DNA from: Streptomyces paradoxus
Lineage (GTDB): Bacteria; Actinomycetota; Actinomycetes; Streptomycetales; Streptomycetaceae
Reading direction: 5' to 3'
Assembly (NCBI RefSeq): GCF_014202475.1
Contig: NZ_JACHGV010000006.1
Span: 372,001 to 436,000, forward strand
Length of the DNA: 64,000 bases
The notes under the pieces were generated by a model. That model saw nothing but the letters and a program-made list of their open reading frames with translations, had not been told where the DNA came from and searched no databases. Position numbers and translations under genes: made by a program. How positions within the stretch are numbered: the stretch's first letter is position 1; every line of letters begins with the position of its first letter. Of the stretch, positions 15,335 through 24,318 are shown piece after piece.

Positions 15335-16999
15335 TCAGTCGCCTTGCGTACGGGAACGCAGTTCCCGACGGAGGATCTTCCCACTGGCCGTTTTCGGCAA
15401 GTCCGGCAGGATCTCCACCTGGCGCGGATATTTGTAGGCGGCCAGTCTCTCCTTGCAGTAGGCGGCGAGTGCATCCGGGTCCGTGTCGGCGTCCGGACGC
15501 AGGCTGATGTAGGCCTTGACCGTCTCCCCGCGATACCCGTCGGGCACCCCCACGACGGCGGCCTCGCGCACCGCCGGGTGCGTGTAGAGGACGTCCTCGA
15601 CCTCGCGCGGCCACACTTTGAAGCCGGACGCGTTGATCATGTCCTTCTTTCGGTCGACGACATAGAGCCAGCCCTGCTCGTCAATGAAGCCGATGTCGCC
15701 GGTGCGCAGTTCTGCGCCGGGGAACGTGGCGGCGGTGTCGTCGGGGCGGCGCCAGTAACCGGGCACGACCTGCGGCCCGGCGACGACGATCTCGCCCTGC
15801 TCGCCGAAGGGCACCTCCTCGCCGGAGTCGTCGACGATCCGGACGACGGTGTCGGGGCCGGGCAGTCCCACGGCGAGGGTCCCGGACGCGGGGTCGACCG
15901 GCGCCTCCAGGTGGGGCGGCACCGAGGCGCAGGGCGCGGTGCACTCGGTCAGGCCGTAGCCGTTGCGAATGTACGGCCCGAATCCGGCCCGGAACTTCTC
16001 CACGAGCGCGGGCGGCAGCGGGGCGCCGCCCGAGGAGATCACCCGGAAGGAGGAGAAGTGGTCACGGGTGACGGAGGGGTGAGCCGCCAGCGCCATGAAG
16101 GCCGTGGACGGCCCGACGGTGTAGTGCGGGCGGTGTTCGGCGAACGCGTCCAGCACCACGCCCGGCTCGAAGCGGTAGGCCAGCACGAGCGTGCCCGCGC
16201 TGTTCAGGCAGGCTCCGAGCTGGCAGACCATGCCGGTGATGTGGAACAGCGGCGCCAGCGCGAAGTACACCGGCCGCTCGGGCAGCCCGAGCCCGGTCCG
16301 CTGCCGCTCGGCGTTGTACATGATGTTGCCGTGCGTGTTGGTGGCGCCCTTGGGCGTGCCGCTCGTGCCCGAGGTGTAGCTGATCAGCGCGATGTCGGAG
16401 GCGCCCCGGTCCCGGTCCTCGGGCGCCTTGTTCCCGGCCCGCGCCACGGCCGTCAGGTCGTCGGCGTCCGGGGCCTGCGGCAGGCGTTCGAAGGTGAGCA
16501 CGCGCGCGTCGCCGCGGCTCTGGAAGTCCAGCTCGCACCCGGTGAGCACGATCCGCACGGGCGAGTCCGCCGCCGTCTCGCGCAGGTACGACTCCCAGGC
16601 CCGGTCCGAGCAGATGAGCGCGGTGACCTCGCCGTCGCGCAGGACGTGGGATACCTCGCCCGACTTGTACATGGGGTTGACGGGCACGACGACCGCGCCC
16701 GCCTTCCACGCGCCCAGCAGGGCGAGCACGAAGTGCGGGGAGTTCTGCAGCAGCACCGCGACCCGGTCGCCGCGCCGAAGTCCGCGCGCCGCGAGGTGCC
16801 CGGCGACGGAATCGCTGAGCTCGTCGGCCTCCCGGTAGGTCAGCCGGCCGTCGAAGTAGGCCAGGAAGTCGCCGTCGGGCGCCTCGGCCACGGCCCGGCG
16901 CAGGGCGTGCACCAAGGAGGCGGCGGGGCTGATCGCGCCCTTCTGGGCCTCGTCGAGCAGGGCGAGCCAGGGCTTGGCCGCGTAACGGGACTCGGTCAC
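15335..16999 (-). CDS. Class I adenylate-forming acyl-CoA synthetase
   Basis: A 554-residue ATP-dependent CoA ligase. It shows the P-loop-like SYTSGTSGTPKGA, the A5 motif NGYGLTECT, the A7-A8 hinge LRTGDIGFIDEQG and VDRKKDMINASG, and the C-terminal catalytic lysine in PKTASGKILRREL. It activates a carboxylic acid, probably a medium or long fatty acid or hydroxyacid, to its CoA thioester. GTG 16999 overlaps the stop of the upstream SDR gene and has a strong GGAGGAGAG site. Operon partners are the SDR and a TetR. Its operator resembles that of the phosphotransferase/ACAD pair, so it could supply their CoA substrate; this is inference. Confidence 0.92.
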   Translation of the reverse strand: MTESRYAAKPWLALLDEAQKGAISPAASLVHALRRAVAEAPDGDFLAYFDGRLTYREADELSDSVAGHLAARGLRRGDRVAVLLQNSPHFVLALLGAWKAGAVVVPVNPMYKSGEVSHVLRDGEVTALICSDRAWESYLRETAADSPVRIVLTGCELDFQSRGDARVLTFERLPQAPDADDLTAVARAGNKAPEDRDRGASDIALISYTSGTSGTPKGATNTHGNIMYNAERQRTGLGLPERPVYFALAPLFHITGMVCQLGACLNSAGTLVLAYRFEPGVVLDAFAEHRPHYTVGPSTAFMALAAHPSVTRDHFSSFRVISSGGAPLPPALVEKFRAGFGPYIRNGYGLTECTAPCASVPPHLEAPVDPASGTLAVGLPGPDTVVRIVDDSGEEVPFGEQGEIVVAGPQVVPGYWRRPDDTAATFPGAELRTGDIGFIDEQGWLYVVDRKKDMINASGFKVWPREVEDVLYTHPAVREAAVVGVPDGYRGETVKAYISLRPDADTDPDALAAYCKERLAAYKYPRQVEILPDLPKTASGKILRRELRSRTQGD

Positions 17000-17769
17000 C
17001 GGCTCTCCTCCCACTGCTGCTGGATGCGGTTCATGCCGGACAGCCACCGGTCGGGGTCACCGGCCCGGGCCTGGTGGTAGGCGGCGACCTCGGGGTGCGG
17101 CAGGATCAGGAAGCGGTCCTCCTCGATGCCCTGGAGCAGGGCGTCCGCGACGGCCTCGGGCTCGATGGCGGTGGGCCGGAGCACCAGGTCGCCCGCGCTG
17201 CCGGTGGCGGCCAGCATGTCGGTGCGCACGCCCTGCGGGCAGATGGCGTGGACCTTCACGCCCCGGTGCCGGTAGGTCAGCGACAGCCACTCGGCGAAGG
17301 CGAGCGCGCCGTGCTTGGTGACGGCGTAGGGCGCCGCGCCGATCATGGTGAGCAGTCCGGCGGCGGAGACGGTGGAGACGAACCGCCCGCTGCCGCGCTC
17401 CAGCCAGCCGGGCAGCAGCTCCTGTGCGGCGCGTACATGAGCCATGACGTTCACGTCCCAGGACTGGGCCCACGCCTTCTCGTCCAGCGGCTGCCCGGGA
17501 TCGATGCCGTCGGCGGCGATACCGGCGTTGGCACAGTAGACGTCGACGGTCCCGCCGAGTGCGTCGCGGGCGTCGCCGACGATCGCGGAGGCGTCGCCGG
17601 GCAGGGCGATGCCGCCGATGTCGCCGGCGACCTGCTTGGCCCGCTCGGCGTCGAGGTCGTTGACGACGACCTGGGCCCCTTCGGCGGCGAACCGCCGGGC
17701 GAGCGCGGCCCCGATTCCGCCTCCGGCCCCCGTGACAACGACTCCGGCCCCTTGAAAGGCTCCCACCAT
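16996..17769 (-). CDS. SDR family oxidoreductase
   Basis: A 257-residue classical short-chain dehydrogenase. It has GAGGGIGAALARRF for NAD(P) binding, CANAGIAADG, the active-site serine in STVSAAGLLT, and Y-x3-K in YAVTKHGALAFAEW. It is first in an operon with the overlapping acyl-CoA synthetase and then a TetR. It could oxidise a 3-hydroxy or other hydroxyacyl group in the same degradation route. The ATG at 17769 has GGAGACC upstream, and a TetR-like palindrome lies 34 bases before it. Confidence 0.9.
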   Translation of the reverse strand: MVGAFQGAGVVVTGAGGGIGAALARRFAAEGAQVVVNDLDAERAKQVAGDIGGIALPGDASAIVGDARDALGGTVDVYCANAGIAADGIDPGQPLDEKAWAQSWDVNVMAHVRAAQELLPGWLERGSGRFVSTVSAAGLLTMIGAAPYAVTKHGALAFAEWLSLTYRHRGVKVHAICPQGVRTDMLAATGSAGDLVLRPTAIEPEAVADALLQGIEEDRFLILPHPEVAAYHQARAGDPDRWLSGMNRIQQQWEESR

Positions 17770-17802
17770 CGGTCTCCTCAGTCGCGGATCGGCTACGGCG
17801 CC

Positions 17803-17820
17803 AGACTAACCGGTCGGTAT
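17803..17820. promoter_or_regulatory. TetR-type operator, site B
   Basis: The right half GGTCGGTAT is perfect to the site A consensus; the left half AGACTAACC matches ATACCGACC in 6 of 9 positions. It sits 34 bases upstream of the SDR start, the expected place for autorepression by the TetR encoded in this operon. Confidence 0.5.
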
Positions 17821-17852
17821 GTTTCAAGGAAGGGGCAACCGCAACAGGCCTT

Positions 17853-17885
17853 AGGGGCGCGGGGAACTGCGCGATCGGCCACAAC
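17853..17885. repeat. Dispersed Streptomyces intergenic repeat, copy 2
   Basis: The inverted partner of 1337-1369, 30 of 33 bases identical. It lies between the divergent SDR and NamZ-like genes. Function unknown. Confidence 0.7.
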
Positions 17886-17919
17886 GAAGCGGCACACACC
17901 GGATCACGGAGGCCACTCC

Positions 17920-19149
17920 ATGCGCCCTTCCAGACGGACCTTACTCACAGCGACCACTGCGGCAGCCGTATCGCTCACCCCCACCACGGCCGAAGCCCGG
18001 CGTCACCGGCGAACCGGCTTCGAGAACCTCGCCGCGTCCGGGTACGAAGCCCTGCGCGGGCAGCGCGTCGGCATCGTCACCAACCCCACCGGCATCACCC
18101 GCGACGCCCGCCACATCGTCGACGTCATGCACGCGGACGCCCGGGTGGATCTCAGGGCCGTCTTCGGCCCCGAGCACGGCTTCCGCGGCACCGCCCAGGC
18201 CGGCGGCTCCGAGGGCCGTTACGACGACCCGGCGACCGGCCTGCCCGTCTACGACACGTACCTCAAGAGCGGCCGGCCGCTCGCCGACATCTTCACCGCG
18301 TCCGGCGTCGACACGGTCGTCTTCGACATCCAGGACGTCGGCGCCCGCTTCTACACGTACATCTGGACGCTGTACGACTGCATGGAGGCCGCACAGCTCG
18401 CCGGCAAGCGGTTCGTGGTCCTGGACCGGCCCAACCCGGTGACCGGCCGGGCGGCCCTCGGCCCGGTCCTGCACAAGGAGTTCGCCACCTTCGTCGGACG
18501 GCAGCCCATCGCCCAGGCTCACGGGATGACCGTCGCCGAGCTGGCGCGGCTGTTCAACGGGGAGTTCCTGACCGAGCCCGTGCCGCTGGAGACCGTGCCG
18601 ATGTCGGGCTGGAGACGGTCGGACTTCTACGACGCCTCCGGCCTGCCGTGGGTGCCGCCGAGTCCCAACATGCCGACGCCGGAGACGGCCCTGGTGTACT
18701 CGGGGACGTGCCTGTTCGAGGGCACGAACCTGTCGGAGGGGCGCGGCACGACCCGGCCGTTCGAGCTGCTGGGCGCGGAGGGCGTCGACCGGCGCTGGGC
18801 GGCCGCCGCGAACGAACTCGCCCTGCCCGGGGTGCGGTTCAGGGAGGCGTACTTCGCGCCCACGTTCTCGAAGTTCCAGGGGAAGACGATCGGCGGTGTG
18901 CAGGTCCATGTGCACGACCGGGCCGCCTTCGATCCGGTCCGCACGGGGATCGCCCTGCTCGTGACTGCGAAGACGGTCTGGAGCGGTTTCGCCTGGCGCC
19001 CGGACAACTGGATCGACAAACTCACCGGCTCCGCACGCGTGCGCACGATGATCGACGCGGGGGCGGGCACCGACGAGGTGGTGGCCGGGTGGCAGGAGGA
19101 CCTGGCGGCGTTCCGGAGGATGCGGCGGAAGTACCTCCACTACCGCTGA
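17920..19149 (+). CDS. namZ: Secreted DUF1343 / NamZ-type exo-beta-N-acetylmuramidase
   Basis: A 409-residue protein with a Tat-like signal (SRRTLLTATTAAAVSL, residues 4-19). The family blocks are clear: VGIVTNPTGIT, FGPEHGFRGTAQAG, YLKSGRPLADIF, DIQDVGARFYTYIWTLYD, RPNPVTGR, and near the middle TNLSEGRGTTRPFE. DUF1343 members are exo-lytic muramidases (NamZ) that release MurNAc from the non-reducing end during cell-wall turnover. It is monocistronic. Codon 8 (17941-17943) is TTA, the rare leucine codon read by the bldA tRNA, so translation may be tied to morphological development. The assignment rests on family motifs, not enzymatic proof. Confidence 0.85.
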   Translation: MRPSRRTLLTATTAAAVSLTPTTAEARRHRRTGFENLAASGYEALRGQRVGIVTNPTGITRDARHIVDVMHADARVDLRAVFGPEHGFRGTAQAGGSEGRYDDPATGLPVYDTYLKSGRPLADIFTASGVDTVVFDIQDVGARFYTYIWTLYDCMEAAQLAGKRFVVLDRPNPVTGRAALGPVLHKEFATFVGRQPIAQAHGMTVAELARLFNGEFLTEPVPLETVPMSGWRRSDFYDASGLPWVPPSPNMPTPETALVYSGTCLFEGTNLSEGRGTTRPFELLGAEGVDRRWAAAANELALPGVRFREAYFAPTFSKFQGKTIGGVQVHVHDRAAFDPVRTGIALLVTAKTVWSGFAWRPDNWIDKLTGSARVRTMIDAGAGTDEVVAGWQEDLAAFRRMRRKYLHYR

Positions 19150-19241
19150 GCCGAATGCGCCCGTGACGTATGGCCAAGCTCCCCCGTTGGCAGGACGATG
19201 CGCCCACATCGTGGCGTCACCCAGGGGACAGGGGGCCTGTC

Positions 19242-20558
19242 ATGGCGGATCCGGCGATGAGCGTGACTCCCTACTGGGAGGTGGCCTTCGACGCGGACGG
19301 GGACCCGGAGGGCCGCCGGCGCGACCGGCTGCTCGCCGGGGTGCGCGAGCGGGGCGTGCGCGACCTGATCGTCTTCGCGCACGGCTGGAACACCGACCGC
19401 TCGGGCGCGACCCGCCTCTACGACCGCTTCTTCGCGCCCGTGCCGCGGCTGGCCCCGGCGGCCCGGATCGGCTACGTCGGTGTGCTGTGGCCGGCGATGC
19501 GGTTCTCCGACGAGCCGATCCCGGACTTCCCCAGGGCCGTGGCGGCCGAGCCGCCGAGGCGCCCGGTGCTGGACAAGGACACGCGTCACGCCCTGCTGGA
19601 CACCTTCCCGGGCCGGGCGATCCTGGTCGACCAGATCGCCCGGCTGCTGGAGCAGCAGCCGCCGGAGGAGGCCGAACTGGAGGAGTTCGGACGGTTGGTG
19701 CGGACACTGGTGGAGGTGGTCCCACCCGGGCCGCAGGCGCTGTTCGCCGCGGACACGGTGGCGGAGGGCGTGCCGCAGAGCGAGCCGGAGATGTTCGCCG
19801 GGTCGTCGGCGGCGGCCTGCGAGGAGTTCGCGCGGGCGCTGGCGGAGCTGGAGGCGTCCGGGGCGTCCCAGGGGTTCCGGATCCCCAACCCCTGGGACGG
19901 CGCGCACGAACTGCTGCGGCAGGCGACGTACTACGCGATGAAGCGGCGCGCGGGGACCGTCGGGGAGCGGGGGCTCGGCCGGGTCGTCGGGCAGCTCGCG
20001 AAGGCGGCCCCGGGCGTGCGGGTGCACCTGGTCGGGCACAGCTTCGGCGCGCGGCTGGTGTCGTTCGCGCTGCGGGGCCTGCCCGAGGGCGTGCGCACGG
20101 TGAAGTCGGTGACGCTGCTCCAAGGGGCGTTCTCGCACTACGCGTTCGCGGCCCGGCTGCCGCACGACGCCCGGGCGGGAGGGGTGCTCCAGGGACAGCA
20201 GAACCGCGTCGACGGACCCCTGGTGTGCTGCCACTCCCGGCACGACGCGGCCCTGGGCACGATGTATCCGCTGGCCTCGCGGATGGCGGGCGACAGCCGG
20301 TCGGCCGCGGAGCCGCTCATGGGGCGGGTCCTGGGCGCCAAGTGGGGCGCGATGGGCCACGACGGGGTGCAGGCGGTGCCGGGCACGCGCGCGTACACCC
20401 TCGCAGAGGCCCTGGCGGCGAAGCTGCCCGCCTCGGGGTGCGTGAACGTCGACGCGGCCGCGGTGGTCAGGCGCGGCGGGCCGCCGGCCGGTGCGCACAG
20501 CGACATCCTGCACGCGGAACTGGCCCGGCTGGTCCTGGCGGCGGGCCGGGTTCGCTGA
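19242..20558 (+). CDS. Alpha/beta hydrolase-fold protein, function unknown
   Basis: A 438-residue cytoplasmic protein. An early strand DLIVFAHGWNTD gives an oxyanion-hole-like HGW, and VHLVGHSFGARLVSFAL gives the nucleophile elbow GHSFG. The region between is long (about 200 residues) and acidic, with an alpha-helical cap. The C-terminal GHDGVQAV and HSRHDAAL segments may supply the acid and histidine. No signal peptide is seen. ATG 19242 follows a G-rich site; ATG 19257 and 19170 are possible starts. A hydrolase or esterase is likely; the substrate is unknown. Confidence 0.75.
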   Translation: MADPAMSVTPYWEVAFDADGDPEGRRRDRLLAGVRERGVRDLIVFAHGWNTDRSGATRLYDRFFAPVPRLAPAARIGYVGVLWPAMRFSDEPIPDFPRAVAAEPPRRPVLDKDTRHALLDTFPGRAILVDQIARLLEQQPPEEAELEEFGRLVRTLVEVVPPGPQALFAADTVAEGVPQSEPEMFAGSSAAACEEFARALAELEASGASQGFRIPNPWDGAHELLRQATYYAMKRRAGTVGERGLGRVVGQLAKAAPGVRVHLVGHSFGARLVSFALRGLPEGVRTVKSVTLLQGAFSHYAFAARLPHDARAGGVLQGQQNRVDGPLVCCHSRHDAALGTMYPLASRMAGDSRSAAEPLMGRVLGAKWGAMGHDGVQAVPGTRAYTLAEALAAKLPASGCVNVDAAAVVRRGGPPAGAHSDILHAELARLVLAAGRVR

Positions 20559-20570
20559 CCCGCCGCCAGG
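20534..20570. terminator. Bidirectional terminator between convergent genes
   Basis: Perfect 12-base arms at 20534-20545 and 20559-20570 with a 13-base loop. It spans the stop of the alpha/beta hydrolase and reaches to 8 bases from the stop of the acylase gene, so it can serve both. Confidence 0.75.
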
Positions 20571-20577
20571 CAGGGCG

Positions 20578-23376
20578 TCACCGGTGCGAGGTGAACTCCA
20601 CGACCTGCTGGTAGGTCGGCCGGTTCTGCCAGCTGATCTTGCCGTGTTTGATGCCGCCGAGGGTGCGGTGGTTGATCGAGTCGGCGCACCACTGGTCGCC
20701 CGCCGCGCACACGTCGTCACCGGGGTAGACCTGGGCCGCGGTCTTGCCGGCCGCCGCCTTCAGGGTGCTGACGAGGGTGTCCCGGCAGGCGGCGAGGCTG
20801 CCGTCGCCGCAGTAGGTGCGGGCCAGCGGCCCCTTCACCTGCTCGCCGAGGACCGCGCGGATGTCCTTGTCGACGTAGCTCCACCAGCCGTACTGGAAGG
20901 AGCTTCCCGCGTGCGAGCCGGTCGGGCCGTGCGCGGCCGACGGGGACTCGTCGACGGGGAGGTTGGCGGTCATGGCCGTGTAGAGCCCGCTGCCGAGGCC
21001 GGGTTCGAACTCGGCCTTGACCAGCAGGGGCCACCAGGCGTCCAGGATGCGGATCGCGTCGGCGTCGGCGTACTTCTTCGAGCCGGCGGCGGTCTCGGTG
21101 CGCTTGCCTCCCGCGGCGGCCCAGGCCTGGAGTCTGCTCACGGCGGCCGCGACGGCGGGGTCGGTGACGGGCGAGCTGTTGACGACCTTCAGGAGCTTCG
21201 GCAGGACGTTCTCGGCCCGGAGGTCCGCCAGCCCGGCGTCGGCCATGGCCTTCACCAGGGCGGCCCGGGTCACCCCGCCCTGCTGGACGAGCTTCCTCAC
21301 CCGGTCCTCCAGGAGGTTGCCGCGGTGCACCGGGCCGTTGCCCCAGGGGGCGGTCGTGTAGTCCCTGGCCTGCTTGTTGTTCCAGGAGACGTAGTAGTCC
21401 TGGTCGATGGAGTTCGGGTGGGCGGAGGGCGGGGTGTAGTCGGCCGTGTTGGTCGCCGGGTCCCAGCCGCGCCACTCGTACGCCTGCCGGGCCCACGCCG
21501 GGAACTCGGAGTCGACGCCGGCCGCGCGCACCGGGTTGTCGCCGCTGTTGTAGTACGCGGTGTGCTCGGAGTCGGCGTAGAACCAGTTGAAGGTGTAGTT
21601 GATGTGCTGCACGGCCTTCTGGAAGGAGTCCGGGCCCTTGACGTGGTCCGGGTCGTTCAGCATCTGGAAGCCGATGATGGAGTCGGCCTCGTGCAGGAAG
21701 GACGAGCGCAGGGTGGTGTAGGCGACCTTCTTGCCGCCGACCGTGGCGCGGTACTCGACGGGTCCGTACTTCGTGCGCCAGACGCGCATGGTGTACGAAC
21801 CGGCGGCGGTGCCGTCGGCGGTCGTGGGCTTCCAGGCGTTCTTCTGCTCGACCTTCTCCATCGGCGTGCAGGTGCCGCGGTACAGGTAGTGGTGGTCGTC
21901 CTGGCACAGTTCGACGGCGTAGGAGTCGATGATGTCCTGGCCGGAGGTCGTGGCGCTCCACGCGTAGTCCTGGCCGCGGCCGAGCTCGACGTACATGCTC
22001 AAGCCCGCGAAGGAGGCGCCGCGGGCGCTGATGCCCGGGCCCTGGATCTCCTGGAGCAGCAGCAGCTGGGGGGCGAAGTAGCCGGTCTGCGGGCCGAACA
22101 CGGCGACGGGGTGGCCGCTCGCGGTGTGCTTGCCGCTGACGACGAGGGCGTTGGACATGCCGCGCTTGGCGGACGACGTGGCGGTCTTCGCGGCTTCGCC
22201 GGACGCGTCGGTCGCACCGGCCGTGGCGGCGCTGCCGGTGCGGTCGTACACGAGCGGCTCCGGCTTCACCGAGCCCGCGTCGGGCAGGGCCGTGCCCTGC
22301 GGGTCGGCGGGCTTGGTCCCGTACGGGAGGCTGCCGTCGTGCTGGGTGAGGACGGCCTCGGGGTCGTTGCGCATCCGGAAGGACTCCCAGACCTTGGTGC
22401 CCTCGGCGACGCCGTACTTCTCCTGGGCGGCCATCAGCGAGAGGGCGTTGTTCACCTCGCCGCCTCCGCCCGAGCCGAACAGCGCACCGATGACGGAGGC
22501 CAGCGCGACCAGGTCGGTGATCTTGAAGTGCTCGATCGTGCCGGCGTTGGTGACTGAGTCCTTGTGGCCGGTGAGTACGTATTCACCGGGGAAGGTACGC
22601 CCCTTGTCGGAGGCGTCGATGTAGGCGTTGATGCCGTCGAGGTAGGCCTTGACGTCGGCGAGGGCCTGCTTCCCGCGCTCGCCGTTGGTGGCGACGGCGT
22701 TGTCGATCTGCGCCTGCAGGTCGGCCTCGCTGTACGGGGCGTGCCGCCAGAACTGCTGTTCCAGGCCCTGGTTGGAGGGCGCTCCGCCCGCGAAGGAGGT
22801 CAGCTGTCCGCGTCCGACGTGCCGGAAGACGTCCATCAGCCACAGCCGGTCCTGGGCTGCCGCGTAGCCGGCGCCGAACTCCGTGCCGTATCTGGTGGTG
22901 CCGGTGATGTGCGGCACACCGGTCTTCTTGTCCCGGACGATCGTCACGTCACCGCGTCCGGCGGGCTTGAGGCTGGAGGCGACCTGGTCGGCGGGGACCC
23001 CGAAGGACGCGTCGTTGAAGAAGGTGTTGATCTTGTCGTTGGTGAGGCCGGGGTAGCCCTTGGCGAGGCCCGCGTAGGGCCCGAGCTGGTCCTCGGCGTG
23101 CTCGGGCTGGGTACCGAAGGCCTGGTTGAGGAGGATCTGGGCGAGGGTGGCGTTGCCGTTCTGGCCGGGCGGGAGGATGTCCGAACACTGGTTGCCGCAA
23201 TGGTCGTTCGCCGCGGCCGTGGCCTGCGCGTCCGCTGTTTCCGAGGCGGCAGCCGGGGCAAGCGGCGACAAGAGACCTGCGATCAGGGCGCATACCGATG
23301 CTGTCTTCAGGAACCCGGGGATTCCGCTGGGAGTTCTCATTCTGTCGAGAACGGTGCGTGGGGCACGCCGTGGCAT
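20578..23376 (-). CDS. Secreted penicillin-acylase-family Ntn hydrolase
   Basis: A 932-residue precursor with an N-terminal signal peptide (hydrophobic about residues 22-45). The alpha region has VTIVRDKKTGVPHITG and AAAQDRLWLMDVFRHVGRGQL. A spacer rich in Ala/Thr/Ser ends at KRGM, then S408-NALVVSG begins the beta chain, where Ser408 would become the N-terminal nucleophile after self-cleavage. The family includes penicillin, aculeacin, cyclic lipopeptide and AHL acylases. It hydrolyses an amide, probably an acyl side chain of a peptide antibiotic or signalling molecule outside the cell. It is about 150 residues longer than aculeacin acylase. No biosynthetic cluster adjoins it. Confidence 0.92.
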   Translation of the reverse strand: MPRRAPRTVLDRMRTPSGIPGFLKTASVCALIAGLLSPLAPAAASETADAQATAAANDHCGNQCSDILPPGQNGNATLAQILLNQAFGTQPEHAEDQLGPYAGLAKGYPGLTNDKINTFFNDASFGVPADQVASSLKPAGRGDVTIVRDKKTGVPHITGTTRYGTEFGAGYAAAQDRLWLMDVFRHVGRGQLTSFAGGAPSNQGLEQQFWRHAPYSEADLQAQIDNAVATNGERGKQALADVKAYLDGINAYIDASDKGRTFPGEYVLTGHKDSVTNAGTIEHFKITDLVALASVIGALFGSGGGGEVNNALSLMAAQEKYGVAEGTKVWESFRMRNDPEAVLTQHDGSLPYGTKPADPQGTALPDAGSVKPEPLVYDRTGSAATAGATDASGEAAKTATSSAKRGMSNALVVSGKHTASGHPVAVFGPQTGYFAPQLLLLQEIQGPGISARGASFAGLSMYVELGRGQDYAWSATTSGQDIIDSYAVELCQDDHHYLYRGTCTPMEKVEQKNAWKPTTADGTAAGSYTMRVWRTKYGPVEYRATVGGKKVAYTTLRSSFLHEADSIIGFQMLNDPDHVKGPDSFQKAVQHINYTFNWFYADSEHTAYYNSGDNPVRAAGVDSEFPAWARQAYEWRGWDPATNTADYTPPSAHPNSIDQDYYVSWNNKQARDYTTAPWGNGPVHRGNLLEDRVRKLVQQGGVTRAALVKAMADAGLADLRAENVLPKLLKVVNSSPVTDPAVAAAVSRLQAWAAAGGKRTETAAGSKKYADADAIRILDAWWPLLVKAEFEPGLGSGLYTAMTANLPVDESPSAAHGPTGSHAGSSFQYGWWSYVDKDIRAVLGEQVKGPLARTYCGDGSLAACRDTLVSTLKAAAGKTAAQVYPGDDVCAAGDQWCADSINHRTLGGIKHGKISWQNRPTYQQVVEFTSHR

Positions 23377-23532
23377 GGGGGCTCCTCCCGACGGGGGTGG
23401 GCCGGATGTTACCGCCGGTATCCCCCGGCTTGAAGATGAACAAGCGTCACTTTTTGAAGTCGGCACAACAGACACACGGACCACGGCAGTCGACTCGCGA
23501 GCCTCTCGGGGCCGCTTATGGAGGCCATTTGA

Positions 23533-23550
23533 AATCGGATGGAGCCGATT
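23533..23550. promoter_or_regulatory. Inverted repeat upstream of the zinc-ribbon gene
   Basis: AATCGG and CCGATT separated by 6 bases, 90 bases upstream of ATG 23640, in the only clearly AT-richer stretch nearby (23430-23620). The segment also must hold the divergent acylase promoter. Operator role is unproven. Confidence 0.35.
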
Positions 23551-23639
23551 CGCTTGTCGATACGTCTATTCGGCGACGTCCGTTCGACGACGCCGAAGTG
23601 ACCGGATTACAGGTGCAGGTGTGACGGAGGTGCAGGACG

Positions 23640-24242
23640 ATGGCCGGTTTCCGGAGTCTGGCGAGACAGGTCCGCGATCCGCGGTGCGATCTGGCCTTGC
23701 GGCGCTATTCGCTGCGTAAGTGCCTTGAGAGGTTCGCTCCTTACGGACACAGGGCGACCTGGGACCATCTGTGCTCCCGGGCAGGGTTCGGTCCCGAGGA
23801 CCGCTCCCCCGATCCGGTGCGGCTCGTGGCCGCACTGGACGAACTGGAGGAGGCGCGGGCGGTCTGGCTGGCCTATGAGGTCGAGTTCGCCGAGCGCCGC
23901 AGGAAGGAGAAGCACGACGGGCTGCGCAGGCCGGGCAGTGTGGACGACTGGCACCGGCTGACCTGGGGCGGTTTCGGCGTGGCGTGGTGCGACGATCCGG
24001 CGGTCCATCCCCGTGAACCGCTGGCCGAGGTGCTGCGCCGGCTGATCGCCGCGCTGGAGCGCGAGCCGGGCTCGGCCTGCCCGGTGTGCGGCGGGGAGCA
24101 GCTCATGTGGAGGTACGACCTGGACCACGAACCCTCGTCGGGTCCGGTCTGCACGGACTGCGGAATCCTGGTGCCGCGTCCCGTGCTCACGCCCGAGTCC
24201 CTGGCGTATGCCCGGCGGGCGAGGCTGCTGGTGTCGGCTTGA
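23640..24242 (+). CDS. Hypothetical protein with C-terminal zinc ribbon
   Basis: A 200-residue protein not recognised by name. Residues 1-50 are basic with Cys16, Cys28 and Cys45. The C-terminal part has two CxxC knuckles, C147-P-V-C150 and C171-T-D-C174, a probable zinc ribbon. The middle is helical and charged (ALDELEEARAVWLAYEVEFAERRRKEK). No catalytic motif or membrane segment is visible. The BKACE-like gene starts 77 bases downstream on the same strand and could be co-transcribed. Zinc-ribbon proteins often contact nucleic acid, but that is only an inference. Confidence 0.8.
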   Translation: MAGFRSLARQVRDPRCDLALRRYSLRKCLERFAPYGHRATWDHLCSRAGFGPEDRSPDPVRLVAALDELEEARAVWLAYEVEFAERRRKEKHDGLRRPGSVDDWHRLTWGGFGVAWCDDPAVHPREPLAEVLRRLIAALEREPGSACPVCGGEQLMWRYDLDHEPSSGPVCTDCGILVPRPVLTPESLAYARRARLLVSA

Positions 24243-24318
24243 CGGATGCGGGTGCGCGGGGGGTGCGCCGGGGATGCCGCACCCCCGACTGTCGGTGGTG
24301 ACCGGCACCATCGACGCC

